Below, piece by piece: positions 1 through 10,568 of a stretch of DNA of 64,000 nt; positions within the stretch are counted from its first letter, which is position 1; each line of letters begins with the position of its first letter. A model generated the notes under the pieces. The model saw nothing but the letters and a program-made list of their open reading frames with translations. It searched no databases and was not told the DNA's origin. A program made the translations under genes and the position numbers. Source of the stretch: Sphingopyxis sp. H050. GTDB taxonomy: Bacteria; Pseudomonadota; Alphaproteobacteria; Sphingomonadales; Sphingomonadaceae. The stretch is from positions 248,001-312,000 of the forward strand of contig NZ_LNRZ01000001.1 of assembly GCF_001468265.1 (NCBI RefSeq). Reading direction: 5' to 3'.

Positions 1-190
1 CGGCGACGAGATGACGCCGCTCGCCAAAGCGCTTGAGGGGCAGGTCGATTTCGAGCATGTGGCCGCGCATTCGGCTGCAACAGCGCGGCTGAAGGACCTC
101 ATCCGCCCCGGCGACGTGGTGCTGGTGAAGGGCTCTAACAGTGTCGGCCTGTCGCATGTCGTGACCGCGCTGACCGACGGGGACTATTGA
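1..190 (+). CDS. murF: UDP-N-acetylmuramoyl-tripeptide--D-Ala-D-Ala ligase, C-terminal end (partial)
   Basis: Only the last 62 codons are inside the window; the reading frame opens at base 2 and ends with TGA at 188-190. MurF adds D-Ala-D-Ala to UDP-MurNAc-tripeptide in the cytoplasm. The visible end carries a [11 protein letters not shown] segment, typical of the MurF C-terminal domain, where it is usually written VLVKGSR. The stop overlaps the mraY start by one base (TGATG), as expected inside a dcw operon. Identity rests on this motif and on its position directly before mraY; the N-terminal ATP-binding part cannot be checked here. Confidence 0.9.
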   Translation, partial: GDEMTPLAKALEGQVDFEHVAAHSAATARLKDLIRPGDVVLVKGSNSVGLSHVVTALTDGDY

Positions 191-1260
191 TGTTATACTG
201 GCTGGCGGAATGGCTTGGCTTTCCGGGGGCGCTCAACCTTATCCGCTATCTGAGCTTTCGCTCGGGGGCGGCGGTGGCCACCGCGCTGATCATCGGCCTG
301 TGGATCGGGCCACGCTTCATCCTGATGCTGCGGATGCGGCAGGGGAAGGGGCAGCCGATCCGCGACGACGGCCCGCAAAGCCATCTCGCGAAGAAGGGCA
401 CGCCCACCATGGGCGGGCTCATGATTCTGATTTCGCTGATGGTCTCCGCGCTGCTGTGGATGGACCTGTCGAACCGCTTCGTCTGGGCGTGCATCTTCGT
501 GACCGGCGGCTTCGCCGCGGTCGGCTTCCTGGACGATCTCGACAAGGTAACCAAGGCCAGCCACCGCGGGATTCCGGGGCGTGTGCGCCTGTTGATCGAA
601 TTTTTCATCGCGGGAGTCGCGGTCCTGCTGATCGTGTCGCGGACCGGCACCGACCTGTACCTCCCGTTTTTCAGTGATGTCGTGATCCCGATGGGGCCGC
701 TCTATTATGTCTTCGCGATGGTGTTGATCGTCGGCTTCGGCAATGCCGTGAACCTGACCGACGGGCTAGATGGGCTCGCGACCTTTCCGGTGATCATCGC
801 GAGCCTCGCCTTCCTCGTCATCGTCTATTTGTCGGGCAACGTGAAGTTTGCGGGCTATCTCGGCATTCCGCATGTCCCCGGCGCGGGCGAGCTGGCAATC
901 TTCGCCGCCGCAATCATCGGCGCGTGCCTGGCCTTCCTGTGGTTCAACGCGCCGCCCGCGGCGGTGTTCATGGGCGACACCGGCAGCCTCGCATTGGGCG
1001 GCGCCCTCGCGACGATCGCGGTCACCGCGCAACACGAACTGGTGCTCGTCATCATCGGCGGGCTGTTCGTGGTCGAGGCGCTGTCGGTGATCATCCAGGT
1101 CTTCTGGTACAAGCGCACCGGCAGGCGCGTCTTTCGCATGGCGCCGATCCACCATCATTTCGAACAGCTCGGTTGGCCCGAATCCACCGTTGTCATCCGC
1201 TTCTGGATCGTCTCGATCGTCCTCGCGCTCGCGGGGCTCGCGACCTTGAAGCTCCGGTGA
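190..1260 (+). CDS. mraY: Phospho-N-acetylmuramoyl-pentapeptide-transferase
   Basis: Integral membrane enzyme that moves phospho-MurNAc-pentapeptide from UDP to undecaprenyl phosphate, forming lipid I. The 356-residue product is the usual family length and is built of about ten hydrophobic segments. Signature stretches are visible: a GTPTMGG loop near residue 70, an FLDD motif near residue 115 and [10 protein letters not shown] near residue 190, both of the Asp-rich active-site type, and an HHHFE motif near residue 325. I take ATG at 190, which overlaps the murF stop; a TTG one codon earlier is less likely. It sits between murF and murD in the conserved order. Confidence 0.97.
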   Translation: MLYWLAEWLGFPGALNLIRYLSFRSGAAVATALIIGLWIGPRFILMLRMRQGKGQPIRDDGPQSHLAKKGTPTMGGLMILISLMVSALLWMDLSNRFVWACIFVTGGFAAVGFLDDLDKVTKASHRGIPGRVRLLIEFFIAGVAVLLIVSRTGTDLYLPFFSDVVIPMGPLYYVFAMVLIVGFGNAVNLTDGLDGLATFPVIIASLAFLVIVYLSGNVKFAGYLGIPHVPGAGELAIFAAAIIGACLAFLWFNAPPAAVFMGDTGSLALGGALATIAVTAQHELVLVIIGGLFVVEALSVIIQVFWYKRTGRRVFRMAPIHHHFEQLGWPESTVVIRFWIVSIVLALAGLATLKLR

Positions 1261-2564
1261 TCACCTCGCGCGCCTTTGCCGGTCGCCGCTATGCGGTGCT
1301 GGGGCTGGCGCGCTCGGGCCTCGCCACGGTCGAGGCGCTGGTCGCCAGCGGCGCGGGCGTCACCGCATGGGACGACCGCGAAGAGGCGCGTGACGAGGCG
1401 ATGATCCTCAACGCCGACATCGGCGACCCGACCCACATCGACCTGATCGGCTTCGCGGGCGTCGTCGTCTCGCCGGGCGTACCGCTCAACCGCCACCCGA
1501 TCGCAGGCCACGCGCGCGAGGCGCATGTACCCGTCATCGGCGACGTCGAACTGTTCGCCGAGGCACGGGCCGAGCTGCCGTCGCACAGGGTCGTCGGCAT
1601 CACCGGCACCAATGGTAAGTCGACCGTGACCGCGCTCGTCACCCACATGCTCGAAACCGCCGGCATCCCGGCGCTGGCGGGCGGGAACATCGGCCTGCCG
1701 ATCCTCAGCCGCGATCCGCTCCCCGAAGGCGGCGTCTATGTGCTCGAGCTGTCGAGCTATCAGATCGATCTCTCGCACAGCCTGGCTTGCGATATCGCAG
1801 TGCTGACCAACCTAAGCCCCGACCATCTCGACCGCTACGACGGTTTTGCAGGCTACGCCGCATCGAAGGCGCGTCTTTTCTCGCTCCAGCACCGTGATCA
1901 GGTCGCGATCGTCGCGACCGACGACGATCCGTCGAAGATGATCGCCGGGCGCATCAACCATCGGCTGCACCGCGTCTCGGCGAAGGATATCGATCCCGCC
2001 GATCAGGCGCGCTGGCCGGCGCTGCAGGGCCCGCACAATGCGCAGAACGCCGTCTGCGCGATCGCGGTGTGCCGTGTGCTGGGGCTGAACGACGAACAGA
2101 TCGAGCGCGGGCTCGCGACCTACAAGTCGCTCCCGCACCGCATGGAATTGGTCGGCGAAGTCGGGGGCGTCCGCTGGTTCAATGACAGCAAGGCGACCAA
2201 CGCGGCTTCCGCTGCACCGGCGCTGGCGGCTTTCCCGCCGGCGCCGGACCAGCGTTTGCACTGGATTGCCGGGGGGCAGGCCAAGGGCGACGGGCTGTCC
2301 GCCTGCCGCCCTTGGTTTCCGAACGTCAAGCGCGCCTATCTGATCGGCGAGGCGATGGAGGCTTTCGCGGCCGAGATCGGCGATGCGGCGCCGGTCGAAC
2401 GCTCGGGCGACATCGCGACCGCGGTCCGGCAAGCGGCGGCCAACGCTGCGCCGGGCGACATCGTGCTGCTGTCGCCCGCCTGCGCCTCGTTCGACCAGTT
2501 CAAAGACTATGAGCAGCGGGGGGATGCGTTCCGGGAGCTGGTGCAGGCTCTGGAGCGTGGATGA
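1257..2564 (+). CDS. murD: UDP-N-acetylmuramoylalanine--D-glutamate ligase
   Basis: Cytoplasmic Mur ligase adding D-Glu to UDP-MurNAc-L-Ala. I use the GTG at 1257, which overlaps the mraY stop (GTGA) and gives 435 residues, the family size. An N-terminal Rossmann-like segment (VLGLARSG, near residue 14) binds the UDP substrate; the ATP P-loop GTNGKST lies near residues 117-123; [12 protein letters not shown] in the central domain and a C-terminal ligase domain with WFNDSKATN follow. The same frame stays open further upstream, but that stretch lies wholly inside mraY and shows no MurD homology, so it is not part of the gene. Confidence 0.95.
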   Translation: MITSRAFAGRRYAVLGLARSGLATVEALVASGAGVTAWDDREEARDEAMILNADIGDPTHIDLIGFAGVVVSPGVPLNRHPIAGHAREAHVPVIGDVELFAEARAELPSHRVVGITGTNGKSTVTALVTHMLETAGIPALAGGNIGLPILSRDPLPEGGVYVLELSSYQIDLSHSLACDIAVLTNLSPDHLDRYDGFAGYAASKARLFSLQHRDQVAIVATDDDPSKMIAGRINHRLHRVSAKDIDPADQARWPALQGPHNAQNAVCAIAVCRVLGLNDEQIERGLATYKSLPHRMELVGEVGGVRWFNDSKATNAASAAPALAAFPPAPDQRLHWIAGGQAKGDGLSACRPWFPNVKRAYLIGEAMEAFAAEIGDAAPVERSGDIATAVRQAAANAAPGDIVLLSPACASFDQFKDYEQRGDAFRELVQALERG

Positions 2565-2568
2565 CGAC

Positions 2569-3804
2569 ATGCGTGGGGGGACCGACAATATGGACGCAAC
2601 CGAAAGGCCGGTGATCGCCACAACGCGGACGGTCAAGCGCCGGGGGCCGCGCCTCAGCCGCGCCGACCGCACGCCGCTGGGCCTGTGGTTCTGGGAAATC
2701 GACCGCGTGCTTTTGCTGCTGGTGTCGATGCTGATCGCGATCGGCCTTGTTGCGGTCGCAGCGGCGTCGCCCGTTGCCGCCCAGAAACTGTCGACCAGCA
2801 CCGCCAGCCTCGACCCGCTCTATTATTTCTATCGCCAGCTGATGTGGGTGATGGTCGGTGTTCCCGTGATGCTGGCGGTGTCGATGTTGCCGAAGGCGCA
2901 GGCCCGGCGCTTCGCCATTTACGGCACAATGGCTTTCCTGGTGCTGCTGTTCCTCGTGCCGTTGATCGGCACAGCGGTGAACGGCGCGCAGCGCTGGATC
3001 GGCAGCGGCATGTTCCGCCTGCAACCGTCGGAGTTTTTGAAGCCGTTTTTCGCGGTGTCGCTGGCGTGGGTCCTGTCGCTGCGGCTGCATGACCAGAGCC
3101 TGCCCGTAGTCCCGCTCAGCGCCGTGCTGACCGGAATCATTGCCATCCTGCTGATGGGCCAGCCCGACCTTGGACAGACGATCATCTTCGTCGCGACCTG
3201 GCTGGTGCTCGTCATGGTCGCGGGCCTGTCGATGCGGATTATGGGGGCGCTGGCGGCGTCGGGGGTGGTAGGCCTGGTGCTCGCCTATTTCTTCTATCCC
3301 GTGGCGCAGCAGCGCATCAACATCTGGCTGTTCGCGGAGGGCGACAGCTTTCAGGTCGACAAGGCGCATGCCACGCTGACCGCTGGCGGGCTGATCGGCA
3401 CCGGTCCCGGCGCTGGTCTTGCCAAGTTCAAGCTTCCCGAGGCGCACACCGATTATATCTTCTCGGTCATCGGCGAGGAGTTCGGGATCATCGCATGCAT
3501 CGCGATCGCGGTCCTGTTTCTCGCGATCATCGTCCGCGTGCTCGTTCGACTGCTCGACGAGGAAGACAGTTTCCTGATTCTCGCCGTATCGGGGCTGATC
3601 GCGCAGTTCGGCGGACAGGCGACAATCAACATGGCGGTGAACACCCAGCTCTTCCCGTCGAAGGGCATGACCTTGCCCTTCATCAGCTATGGCGGGTCTT
3701 CGTTCATCGCCTTGTCGATCGGCATGGGTTTGCTCTTGTCGCTGACCCGGCGAAACCCCTATGCGGCCCGTGTGTCGATGACGAGCCACTGGAACAAGAA
3801 ATGA
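2569..3804 (+). CDS. ftsW: SEDS peptidoglycan glycosyltransferase FtsW
   Basis: Divisome membrane protein that polymerises septal glycan from lipid II together with its partner class B PBP. About ten hydrophobic segments follow a short basic cytoplasmic N-terminus. Family hallmarks are seen: QRWIG and LQPSEFLK near residues 140-150, GEEFG near residue 303, and NTQLFPSKGMTLPFISYGGSS near residues 352-372. The start is uncertain: GTG 2557, ATG 2569 and ATG 2590 are all in frame. ATG 2569 (411 residues) is given; ATG 2590 has a G-rich stretch upstream and is a fair alternative. Four bases separate it from murD and its stop overlaps murG. Confidence 0.94.
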   Translation: MRGGTDNMDATERPVIATTRTVKRRGPRLSRADRTPLGLWFWEIDRVLLLLVSMLIAIGLVAVAAASPVAAQKLSTSTASLDPLYYFYRQLMWVMVGVPVMLAVSMLPKAQARRFAIYGTMAFLVLLFLVPLIGTAVNGAQRWIGSGMFRLQPSEFLKPFFAVSLAWVLSLRLHDQSLPVVPLSAVLTGIIAILLMGQPDLGQTIIFVATWLVLVMVAGLSMRIMGALAASGVVGLVLAYFFYPVAQQRINIWLFAEGDSFQVDKAHATLTAGGLIGTGPGAGLAKFKLPEAHTDYIFSVIGEEFGIIACIAIAVLFLAIIVRVLVRLLDEEDSFLILAVSGLIAQFGGQATINMAVNTQLFPSKGMTLPFISYGGSSFIALSIGMGLLLSLTRRNPYAARVSMTSHWNKK

Positions 3805-4985
3805 CCGCAACCCGCCACTTCCTTCTCGCCGCCGGCGGGACGGGGGGACATATGCTGCCTGCCTATGCCCTTGCGGGCGAGCTGATCGCGCGCGGCCACC
3901 GTGTCGCACTGGTCAGCGACGACCGCGGGCTCAAGATTCCGGGCGCGCCCGACGCGCTCGAAACGCATGTCCTGCCCGCAGGCCGCGTATCGGGCGGTCC
4001 GGTCGGTTGGGTCAAGGCTGCGCTGGCGATCCGTAAAGGGCGGCGCATGGGCATCGACCTGATCGACGCATTCGATCCGGCGGTGGTGGTCGGTTTCGGC
4101 GGCTATCCCTCGCTGCCGAGTCTGCTGGCAGCGGGCGCGACCAAGCGCCCGCGCGTGATCCACGAACAAAATGCCGTGCTGGGCCGCGTCAACCGGCTGA
4201 TGGCGCCGCGCGTCGATGCGGTCGCGGTCGCCTACCATAATATCCAGCGCTTCCCGGCCGGGAAGGAGGCCAAGCTACACATCACCGGCAACCCGGTTCG
4301 CGACGAGATCATCGCGATCCGCGACGACGGTTTTCCTCCATTGCCCGAGGATGGCATCTTTCGCCTGCTCGTTGTCGGCGGCAGCCTCGGCGCGACGGTG
4401 CTGAGCGACGTCGTGCCCGCTGCGGTCGCGATGCTGCCGCGCGCGTTGCTCGACCGGCTGCAGGTCGTCCAGCAGTGCCGTGAGGACGATATCGAGACGG
4501 TGCGCGCCAAATATGCCGAACTCGGCGTTGCGGCCGAATGCGCATCCTACATCACCGACTTTCCCGAACGGTTGCGCTGGGCGCATCTCGTCATCGCGCG
4601 CGCGGGCGCCTCGACCGTCGCCGAGCTCGCTTGCGCCGGGCGTCCCGCAATCTTCGTTCCCTATCCGCACGCGATGGACAATCATCAAACCTACAACGTC
4701 GTCGACCTGGTCGAGGCGGGCGGGGCGATTTCGTTCCAGCAGCCCGATTTCACCGCCGCCGAGGTCGCCAAGCATATCCAGCGCATGGCGCTCGAACCCG
4801 GCGCGCTCGAAGCCGCGGCGGAGAACGCCGCGAGCTGCGGATTGCCCAACGCTACGCGCGATCTGGCCGATCTTGTCGAGTCGCTCGCCGCGCCGCCGAT
4901 GATGGACGTGATCCGCGTCGGCGCTCCCTCGCGCAGTGCTGCCGTGGCCGCCGGCATCGCCGCGACGCGCGTGGGAGATTGCTGA
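3801..4985 (+). CDS. murG: UDP-GlcNAc:lipid I N-acetylglucosaminyltransferase
   Basis: Peripheral inner-membrane GT28 enzyme converting lipid I to lipid II. The N-terminal GGTGGH motif at about residues 14-19 and a VVGFGGYPS segment are diagnostic; [13 protein letters not shown] and a C-terminal [10 protein letters not shown] donor-binding motif follow. At 394 residues it is somewhat longer than typical (about 355-370), with an extra Ala/Val-rich tail after the catalytic fold. ATG 3801 overlaps the ftsW stop (ATGA) and the TGA at 4983-4985 overlaps the murC start. Confidence 0.96.
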   Translation: MTATRHFLLAAGGTGGHMLPAYALAGELIARGHRVALVSDDRGLKIPGAPDALETHVLPAGRVSGGPVGWVKAALAIRKGRRMGIDLIDAFDPAVVVGFGGYPSLPSLLAAGATKRPRVIHEQNAVLGRVNRLMAPRVDAVAVAYHNIQRFPAGKEAKLHITGNPVRDEIIAIRDDGFPPLPEDGIFRLLVVGGSLGATVLSDVVPAAVAMLPRALLDRLQVVQQCREDDIETVRAKYAELGVAAECASYITDFPERLRWAHLVIARAGASTVAELACAGRPAIFVPYPHAMDNHQTYNVVDLVEAGGAISFQQPDFTAAEVAKHIQRMALEPGALEAAAENAASCGLPNATRDLADLVESLAAPPMMDVIRVGAPSRSAAVAAGIAATRVGDC

Positions 4986-6415
4986 TGCGCGGCGTCGCGA
5001 CCGACATCGGCACGATCCACTTTATCGGTATCGGCGGTATCGGCATGTCCGGCATCGCCGAGGTGATGCATAACCTTGGCTATCAGGTGCAGGGCAGCGA
5101 TATCGCCGACGGCTATGTGATCGAGGGCCTGCGCAAGCGTGGGATCAAGGTCAGCATCGGTCACGAAGCCTCGAACGTCGACGGCGTCGCGGTCGTCGTC
5201 ACCTCGACCGCGGTCAAGCGCGGCAATCCGGAGGTCGAGGCCGCGCTTGCGCAGCGCATCCCGATCGTCCGCCGCGCCGAAATGCTCGCCGAACTGATGC
5301 GCCTCAAGTCGACCGTCGCCATCGCGGGTACACACGGCAAGACGACGACGACCAGCCTTGTCGCGGCGCTGCTCGATGCGGGCGGTATCGATCCCACGGT
5401 GATTAACGGCGGCATCATTAACAACTACGGTTCGAACGCCCGCCTTGGGGCGAGCGACTGGATGGTGGTCGAGGCCGATGAGAGCGACGGCAGCTTCCTG
5501 CGCCTCGACGGCACGATCGCGGTCGTCACCAACATCGACCCCGAACATCTCGATCATTACGGCAGCTTCGACGCGATCAAGGACGCCTTCGTCGAGTTTA
5601 TCGAGAATGTGCCCTTCTACGGCGCGGCGATGCTGTGTCTCGATCATCCCGAGGTGCAGGCGATCATTCCGCGCATCCGCGACCGCCGGATCGTGACTTA
5701 TGGTTTTTCGGCGCAGGCCGACGTGCGCGGGACCAATGTCGTGCCCGGCCCCGACGGCAACCGCTTCGACGTCGTCGTGCGCGACCGCGACGGCAACAGC
5801 CGGACGATCGAGGGCATTCACCTGCCGATGTCGGGCCGCCACAATGTCCAGAACTCGCTCGCGGCGATTGCGGTGGCACTGCATATGGGGGTCGGCGACG
5901 ACAAGATCGTCTCGGGCTTCAACGGCTTTGCCGGGGTCAAGCGTCGCTTCACCAAGGTTGGCGAGATTGCCGTGGAGGGCGGCGTCGTCACCGTGATCGA
6001 CGACTACGCCCACCATCCGGTCGAAATCCGCGCGGTGCTGTCGGCGGCGCGCGAAGGGGCAGGGGCCGGGCGCGTCGTCGGCGTTGTCCAGCCGCACCGC
6101 TTCACGCGTCTGCGCGATCATATGGATGATTTCCAGCAGGCGTTTAACGACGCTGACATGGTGATTGCGCTGCCCGTCTACGCCGCGGGCGAAAGCCCGA
6201 TCGAGGGCATCTCGTCGGACTCGTTGGTCGCGGGCCTGCGCGATCGCGGCCATCGCCATGCCCATGTCGTCACCGACGCCGGGGCGCTTGCGACGAGCAT
6301 CGCCGCCAGCATCGCTGCGGGCGATCTCGGCGCCGGCGACATGATCATCTGCCTCGGCGCGGGTGACATCACCAAGATGGCGGCGGGCCTCGCCGCCGCG
6401 GTCGAGGCGGCATGA
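4985..6415 (+). CDS. murC: UDP-N-acetylmuramate--L-alanine ligase
   Basis: First Mur ligase of the cytoplasmic pathway, adding L-Ala to UDP-MurNAc with ATP. It has 476 residues, near the family norm. [12 protein letters not shown] at residues 12-23 forms the N-terminal nucleotide-like fold, GTHGKTTTT at about 115-123 is the P-loop, EADESDGSF and [11 protein letters not shown] belong to the central domain and DDYAHHP to the C-terminal domain. ATG 4985 overlaps the murG stop in a TGATG arrangement; the stop overlaps murB. Confidence 0.97.
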   Translation: MRGVATDIGTIHFIGIGGIGMSGIAEVMHNLGYQVQGSDIADGYVIEGLRKRGIKVSIGHEASNVDGVAVVVTSTAVKRGNPEVEAALAQRIPIVRRAEMLAELMRLKSTVAIAGTHGKTTTTSLVAALLDAGGIDPTVINGGIINNYGSNARLGASDWMVVEADESDGSFLRLDGTIAVVTNIDPEHLDHYGSFDAIKDAFVEFIENVPFYGAAMLCLDHPEVQAIIPRIRDRRIVTYGFSAQADVRGTNVVPGPDGNRFDVVVRDRDGNSRTIEGIHLPMSGRHNVQNSLAAIAVALHMGVGDDKIVSGFNGFAGVKRRFTKVGEIAVEGGVVTVIDDYAHHPVEIRAVLSAAREGAGAGRVVGVVQPHRFTRLRDHMDDFQQAFNDADMVIALPVYAAGESPIEGISSDSLVAGLRDRGHRHAHVVTDAGALATSIAASIAAGDLGAGDMIICLGAGDITKMAAGLAAAVEAA

Positions 6416-7311
6416 GCACGGCCGATACCCTCCCGGCCGTACGCGGCAAGCTGACGGCGAAGGCGCCGCTGGCGCCGCTTGTCTGGTTCAAGTCGGGCGG
6501 CCCTGCCGACTGGCTGTTCGAGCCCAAGGACGCCGAAGACCTCGCCGACTTTCTGCGCGGGCTCGATCCCGCCGTCCCGGTGATGGCGCTCGGCCTCGGC
6601 TCGAACCTCATCGTCCGCGATGGAGGCTTTCCGGGCGTCGTCGTCCGGCTCGGCAAGCCCTTCGCAAAGGTCGAGGCCGTCGACGCCACGACCCTGCGCT
6701 GCGGCGGCGGCGCGTCGGGCATCCTCGTCTCCTCGACCGCGCGCGACGCGGGTATCGCGGGGATGGAATTCCTGCGCTCGATCCCCGGCACCGTCGGCGG
6801 CTTCGTGCGGATGAATGGCGGCGCCTATGGCGGCGAGGTCAAGGATATCCTGATCGATTGCGACGTCGTGCTCCGTTCGGGCGAGCGCCGCACGCTGAAG
6901 CTTGCCGACCTCGGCTACACCTATCGTCACAGCGAATTGCCCGAGAGCGCCGTCGTCATCGGCGCGACCTTCCGCGGCCGCTCCGGCGAGCCTGCCGCGA
7001 TCCAGGCCGAAATGGACCGCATTTCGGCGAGCCGCGAAGCCTCGCAGCCTTTGCGCTCGAAGACCGGCGGCTCGACCTTCAAGAACCCCGACGGCCACAA
7101 GGCGTGGCAGCTTGTCGACGAGGCCGGCTGCCGCGGTTTCGCGGTCGGCGGCGCACAGGTCAGCGAGAAACACACCAATTTCCTCATCAACACCGGCGAG
7201 GCGACGAGCGCCGATATCGAAGCGCTCGGCGAGGAAGTCCGCCGCCGCGTGAAGGCGAAGAGCGGCGTGGAACTGCAATGGGAGATTCAACGCGTGGGAG
7301 TGGCGAAGTGA
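6412..7311 (+). CDS. murB: UDP-N-acetylenolpyruvoylglucosamine reductase
   Basis: FAD- and NADPH-dependent reduction of UDP-GlcNAc-enolpyruvate to UDP-MurNAc. The 299 residues fit a short type II MurB. An FAD-binding domain with GLGSNLIV and GASGILVS, the [12 protein letters not shown] loop, YRHSELP, a serine in [11 protein letters not shown] that matches the proton-donor loop, and the C-terminal HTNFLINTG are visible. ATG 6412 overlaps the murC stop (ATGA), so it is translationally coupled. Its 3' end is followed by an inverted repeat rather than directly by ddl. Confidence 0.96.
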   Translation: MSTADTLPAVRGKLTAKAPLAPLVWFKSGGPADWLFEPKDAEDLADFLRGLDPAVPVMALGLGSNLIVRDGGFPGVVVRLGKPFAKVEAVDATTLRCGGGASGILVSSTARDAGIAGMEFLRSIPGTVGGFVRMNGGAYGGEVKDILIDCDVVLRSGERRTLKLADLGYTYRHSELPESAVVIGATFRGRSGEPAAIQAEMDRISASREASQPLRSKTGGSTFKNPDGHKAWQLVDEAGCRGFAVGGAQVSEKHTNFLINTGEATSADIEALGEEVRRRVKAKSGVELQWEIQRVGVAK

Positions 7312-7330
7312 CGTTGCTTTCCCTCACATT

Positions 7331-7417
7331 TTTCGCCCTGAGCTTGTCGAAGGGCCGTCCTTTTCTTTCAGCGTCGATCAGAAAAAACGGTCCTTCGACG
7401 AGCTCAGGACAAACGGT
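7331..7417. repeat. REP-type imperfect inverted repeat between murB and ddl
   Basis: Two arms around CCTGAGCTTGTCGAAGG and its near-complement CCTTCGACGAGCTCAGG face each other across about 30 bases, so the RNA would fold into a long hairpin. The same core recurs at 62224-62312. Such GAGCTTGTCGAAG palindromes are common extragenic elements in sphingomonads and other proteobacteria. It may dampen read-through or stabilise the upstream message; there is no clear U-tract, so I do not call it a terminator. Confidence 0.75.
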
Positions 7418-7438
7418 TTTGAATATTGGAGTTTCTGC

Positions 7439-8365
7439 ATGACCCGCGGCCCCTGGCATGTCGCCGTCCTGATGGGCGGCTGGTCCGCCGAACGCGAAGT
7501 GTCGCTGATGAGCGGCAATGGCGTCGCCGACGCGCTGGAATCGCGCGGCCACAAGGTGACGCGGATCGACATGGACCGCGACGTCGCCCGCAAGCTCGCC
7601 GACGCGAAGCCCGAGGTCGTCTTCAACGCGCTCCACGGCGTTCCCGGTGAGGACGGCACCGTACAGGGCATGCTTGACCTGATGGGCTTCAAATACACGC
7701 ACAGCGGCCTCGTCACGTCGGTGATCGCGATCGACAAGGAATTGACGAAGCAGGCGCTCGTGCCGCATGGTATTCCGATGCCGACGGGGACGATGGTCGA
7801 CAGCGAAAGCCTCTTCACCGTCGACCCTTTGCCGCGTCCCTATGTGCTGAAACCCGTCAACGAAGGCTCGTCGGTCGGCGTCGCGATCGTCAAGGACGAC
7901 AGCAATTACGGCAACCCGATCGCGCGCGAAGCGGTTGGTCCCTGGCAGGAGTTCGACCGGTTGCTCGCCGAGCCTTTCATCAAGGGGCGCGAGCTGACCG
8001 TCGCGGTGCTTGGCGACGAGGCGCTGGGGGTGACCGAGCTGCGCGTGAAGTCGGGTTTCTACGATTATGACGCCAAATATACCGAGGGGCTGACCGAGCA
8101 TGTCTGTCCCGCAGAGGTCCCCGACGAGGTTGCGCAGCGGATGAAGGATCTGGCGGTCCAGGCGCATCGCCTGCTCGGCTGCAAGGGCGCGTCGCGCTCC
8201 GATTTTCGCTGGGACGATGAACATGGCCTGGCGGGCATCTTCCTGCTCGAGGTCAACACCCAGCCCGGCATGACGCCCTTGAGTCTGGTGCCCGAGCAAG
8301 CGCGCGCTATCGGCATGGATTATGCCGAACTCGTCGAACGCATCGTGGGGGAAGCGTTGTCATGA
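7439..8365 (+). CDS. ddl: D-alanine--D-alanine ligase
   Basis: ATP-grasp enzyme making the D-Ala-D-Ala dipeptide used by MurF. At 308 residues it matches DdlB. Seen: VLMGGWSAEREVSLMSG near the N-terminus (family VLxGGxSAEREVSL), FNALHGVPGEDG at about residues 62-73, the ATP-grasp lysines in VLKPVNEGSSVG, and LLEVNTQPGMTPLSL near the C-terminus, carrying the Mg-binding Glu/Asn pair. It is 127 bases after murB, with a palindromic repeat between them, and 10 bases before ftsQ. Confidence 0.96.
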   Translation: MTRGPWHVAVLMGGWSAEREVSLMSGNGVADALESRGHKVTRIDMDRDVARKLADAKPEVVFNALHGVPGEDGTVQGMLDLMGFKYTHSGLVTSVIAIDKELTKQALVPHGIPMPTGTMVDSESLFTVDPLPRPYVLKPVNEGSSVGVAIVKDDSNYGNPIAREAVGPWQEFDRLLAEPFIKGRELTVAVLGDEALGVTELRVKSGFYDYDAKYTEGLTEHVCPAEVPDEVAQRMKDLAVQAHRLLGCKGASRSDFRWDDEHGLAGIFLLEVNTQPGMTPLSLVPEQARAIGMDYAELVERIVGEALS

Positions 8366-8375
8366 GAATGACGTC

Positions 8376-9308
8376 ATGAGCAGTACCAAGATCAAGCGCG
8401 GCAAGGCTCCGCCGCGGCGTCCGGCGCGGGCGCCGAAGAAGCGGCGGAAGGTCCAGCAGTCGCGGCTCGACGCGATCATCAACGCGCTGCCGATCTCGCC
8501 GCAGCGGCTTCAGCGCGTCGCGAACTGGACGGTCGGGATCGGCCTCGCGGGGCTGGTGGCGCTGGTCGCGCAGGCGACCGGCGTGACCGCGAAAATCCAC
8601 GAGGAATATGCGCAGGCGGTCGGCCGGGCGGGGTTCCAGGTCCGGAAGGTCGAGGTCGTCGGCGCCGACCGCATCGATCGGCTGAAAGTCTACGACATCG
8701 CACTCGCGCAGAAGGACCGCTCGATGGCAGCGGTCGATCTGGAGGATGTGCGTCACGATCTGATGCAATATGGCTGGATCAAGGATGCGCGCGTGTCGCG
8801 GCGCCTGCCCGACACGCTCGTCGTCGACATCGTCGAACGCAGCCCGGCGGCGATCTGGCAGCATTCGGGCCGCCTGTCGCTGATCGACGAAAAGGGCGTC
8901 GTGCTCGAACCCGTGACCGTCGCGACGATGCCCGACCTGCCGCTCGTCATCGGGCCGAAGGCGAACCAGCGCGCGCAGGATCTCGACCGGCTGCTGTCCG
9001 AGGCGAGCAGCCTCAAGGAATTGCTCGCGGGCGCGACCTGGGTCGGCAATCGCCGTTGGGATTTGCGCTTCCGCAGCGGTGAGACGCTGTCGCTTCCGGA
9101 GGGCGAACCCGAAGCCAAGGCGGCGCTCGCGAAATTCGCGCATATGGACGGCGCCAACCGGTTGCTCGGCCGCGGTATCCTGCGTTTCGACATGCGCGAC
9201 CCGTCGCGTTTCGTGCTACGCTTGCCGCACGAAGGGCAGGTTGCGCCCGCAAAGCTCGACGACGCGCGCGATGCGGTGGCTGCGGTCCAGACGGCGGAGA
9301 AGGGATAA
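8376..9308 (+). CDS. ftsQ: Cell division protein FtsQ
   Basis: Bitopic divisome scaffold protein. The predicted 310 residues have a very basic cytoplasmic N-terminus (many Lys/Arg in the first 30 residues), one transmembrane segment at about residues 50-68, then a periplasmic POTRA domain (VRKVEVVGADRI onwards) and the FtsQ/DivIB domain with WIKDARVSRRLPDTLVVDIVER. ATG 8376 is chosen because an upstream in-frame start would run into ddl and add unrelated residues. It lies between ddl and ftsA as in other dcw clusters. Confidence 0.93.
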   Translation: MSSTKIKRGKAPPRRPARAPKKRRKVQQSRLDAIINALPISPQRLQRVANWTVGIGLAGLVALVAQATGVTAKIHEEYAQAVGRAGFQVRKVEVVGADRIDRLKVYDIALAQKDRSMAAVDLEDVRHDLMQYGWIKDARVSRRLPDTLVVDIVERSPAAIWQHSGRLSLIDEKGVVLEPVTVATMPDLPLVIGPKANQRAQDLDRLLSEASSLKELLAGATWVGNRRWDLRFRSGETLSLPEGEPEAKAALAKFAHMDGANRLLGRGILRFDMRDPSRFVLRLPHEGQVAPAKLDDARDAVAAVQTAEKG

Positions 9309-9311
9309 GGC

Positions 9312-10568
9312 ATGGCGCCGCCGCGCATCGAAAAGATCATTACCGCGCTCGATGTCGGCTCGTGGAAAGTGTGCGCGCTGATCGCGGGGCAGACCGCCGA
9401 CGGCCAGCTTCATGTTCTTGGCACCGGCCAGCGCGAGAGCCGCGGCGTCCAGCGCGGATATGTCGCCGACATGGAGCAGACCGAGCATGTCGTGCGCGAG
9501 GCGATCGAACAGGCCGAGCGCATCGCGGGCCTCAACATCGACGACGTCTGGGTCAGCTTCTCGGCGGGCGGATTGCTCAGCGACGTCGCGCCGATCGAGA
9601 GCGAACTCGGCGGGCACCGGATCGAGCAGGAGGACATCGACGACCTGCTCGCCGCCGGCCGCGCCGGCATCGATCCGGAGGGTCGCATGATCCTGCACGC
9701 GCAGCCCGCGCTCTACACGCTCGACGGGCTCAACGGGGTCAAGAACCCGATCGGACTTCACGCCGACCGGCTTGGCGTCGATATCCATATCATCATGGCC
9801 GACGGCGCGCCGGTACGGAACCTCGAGGCCGCGGTGCGGCAGGCGCATCTGGACGTCAACGCGGTCGTGGCGTCGCCGATCGCGGCGGGGCTCGCCTGCT
9901 TGTCCGACGAGGAACGCGACCTTGGCGTCGCGCTCGTCGAACTCGGCGCGGCGGTCACTACCGTTTCGCTCTACGCCGGCGGGATGCTGGTCGAGATGGC
10001 GTCGCTGCCCTTTGGCGCGAGCGACATCACCGACGACATCGCCTCGGCCTTTGGCATCCGTCGCAGCCAGGCGCAGCGGCTCCAGAGCTTCTATGGCTCT
10101 GCCTCGGCCAGCCCGCGCGACAACAACGACATCATCGAACTCGACCCGAGCGCGCCCGCGGGCAGCGACTCTCCGCGCATCACCCGCGCGCAGCTCGTCA
10201 CCGTGATCCGCCAGCGCCTCGATGCGATGATGGGAGAGATCGGCAGGACGCTGAAAGACCTGCATTTCGTCGGCCCGATCGGGCGTCAGGTCGTGCTCGT
10301 CGGCGGCGGCGCCGACCTCAAAGGCATCGCCGATTATACGCAGGTCGCGCTCGGCCGCGCGGCGCGTGTCGGCCGACCGCGCGGCTTGCACGGACTGCCC
10401 GATGCGCATTCGGGACCCGCTTTCGCGACGCTCGCCGGTCTGGTTCTCTACGCCGCTTCGGACCCGGTCGACCTCCGCGATTTGCCGATGATGGCGCAGG
10501 ATGTGTACCGTCCGAAGAGCACCGGCATCATCAACCGGTTGATGGCGGCACTTAAAAGCAGTTTTTGA
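9312..10568 (+). CDS. ftsA: Cell division protein FtsA
   Basis: Actin-like ATPase that tethers FtsZ filaments to the inner membrane. It has 418 residues. The phosphate-1 motif ALDVGSWKVCALI is near residues 14-26, the adenosine motif LVGGGADLKGI near residues 330-340, and the 1C subdomain region between them begins with VHVxG-like sequence. The C-terminal end (about 13 residues, GIINRLMAALKSSF) is amphipathic and is the expected membrane-targeting helix. It follows ftsQ by 3 bases and is separated from ftsZ by a 153-base leader. Confidence 0.95.
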   Translation: MAPPRIEKIITALDVGSWKVCALIAGQTADGQLHVLGTGQRESRGVQRGYVADMEQTEHVVREAIEQAERIAGLNIDDVWVSFSAGGLLSDVAPIESELGGHRIEQEDIDDLLAAGRAGIDPEGRMILHAQPALYTLDGLNGVKNPIGLHADRLGVDIHIIMADGAPVRNLEAAVRQAHLDVNAVVASPIAAGLACLSDEERDLGVALVELGAAVTTVSLYAGGMLVEMASLPFGASDITDDIASAFGIRRSQAQRLQSFYGSASASPRDNNDIIELDPSAPAGSDSPRITRAQLVTVIRQRLDAMMGEIGRTLKDLHFVGPIGRQVVLVGGGADLKGIADYTQVALGRAARVGRPRGLHGLPDAHSGPAFATLAGLVLYAASDPVDLRDLPMMAQDVYRPKSTGIINRLMAALKSSF

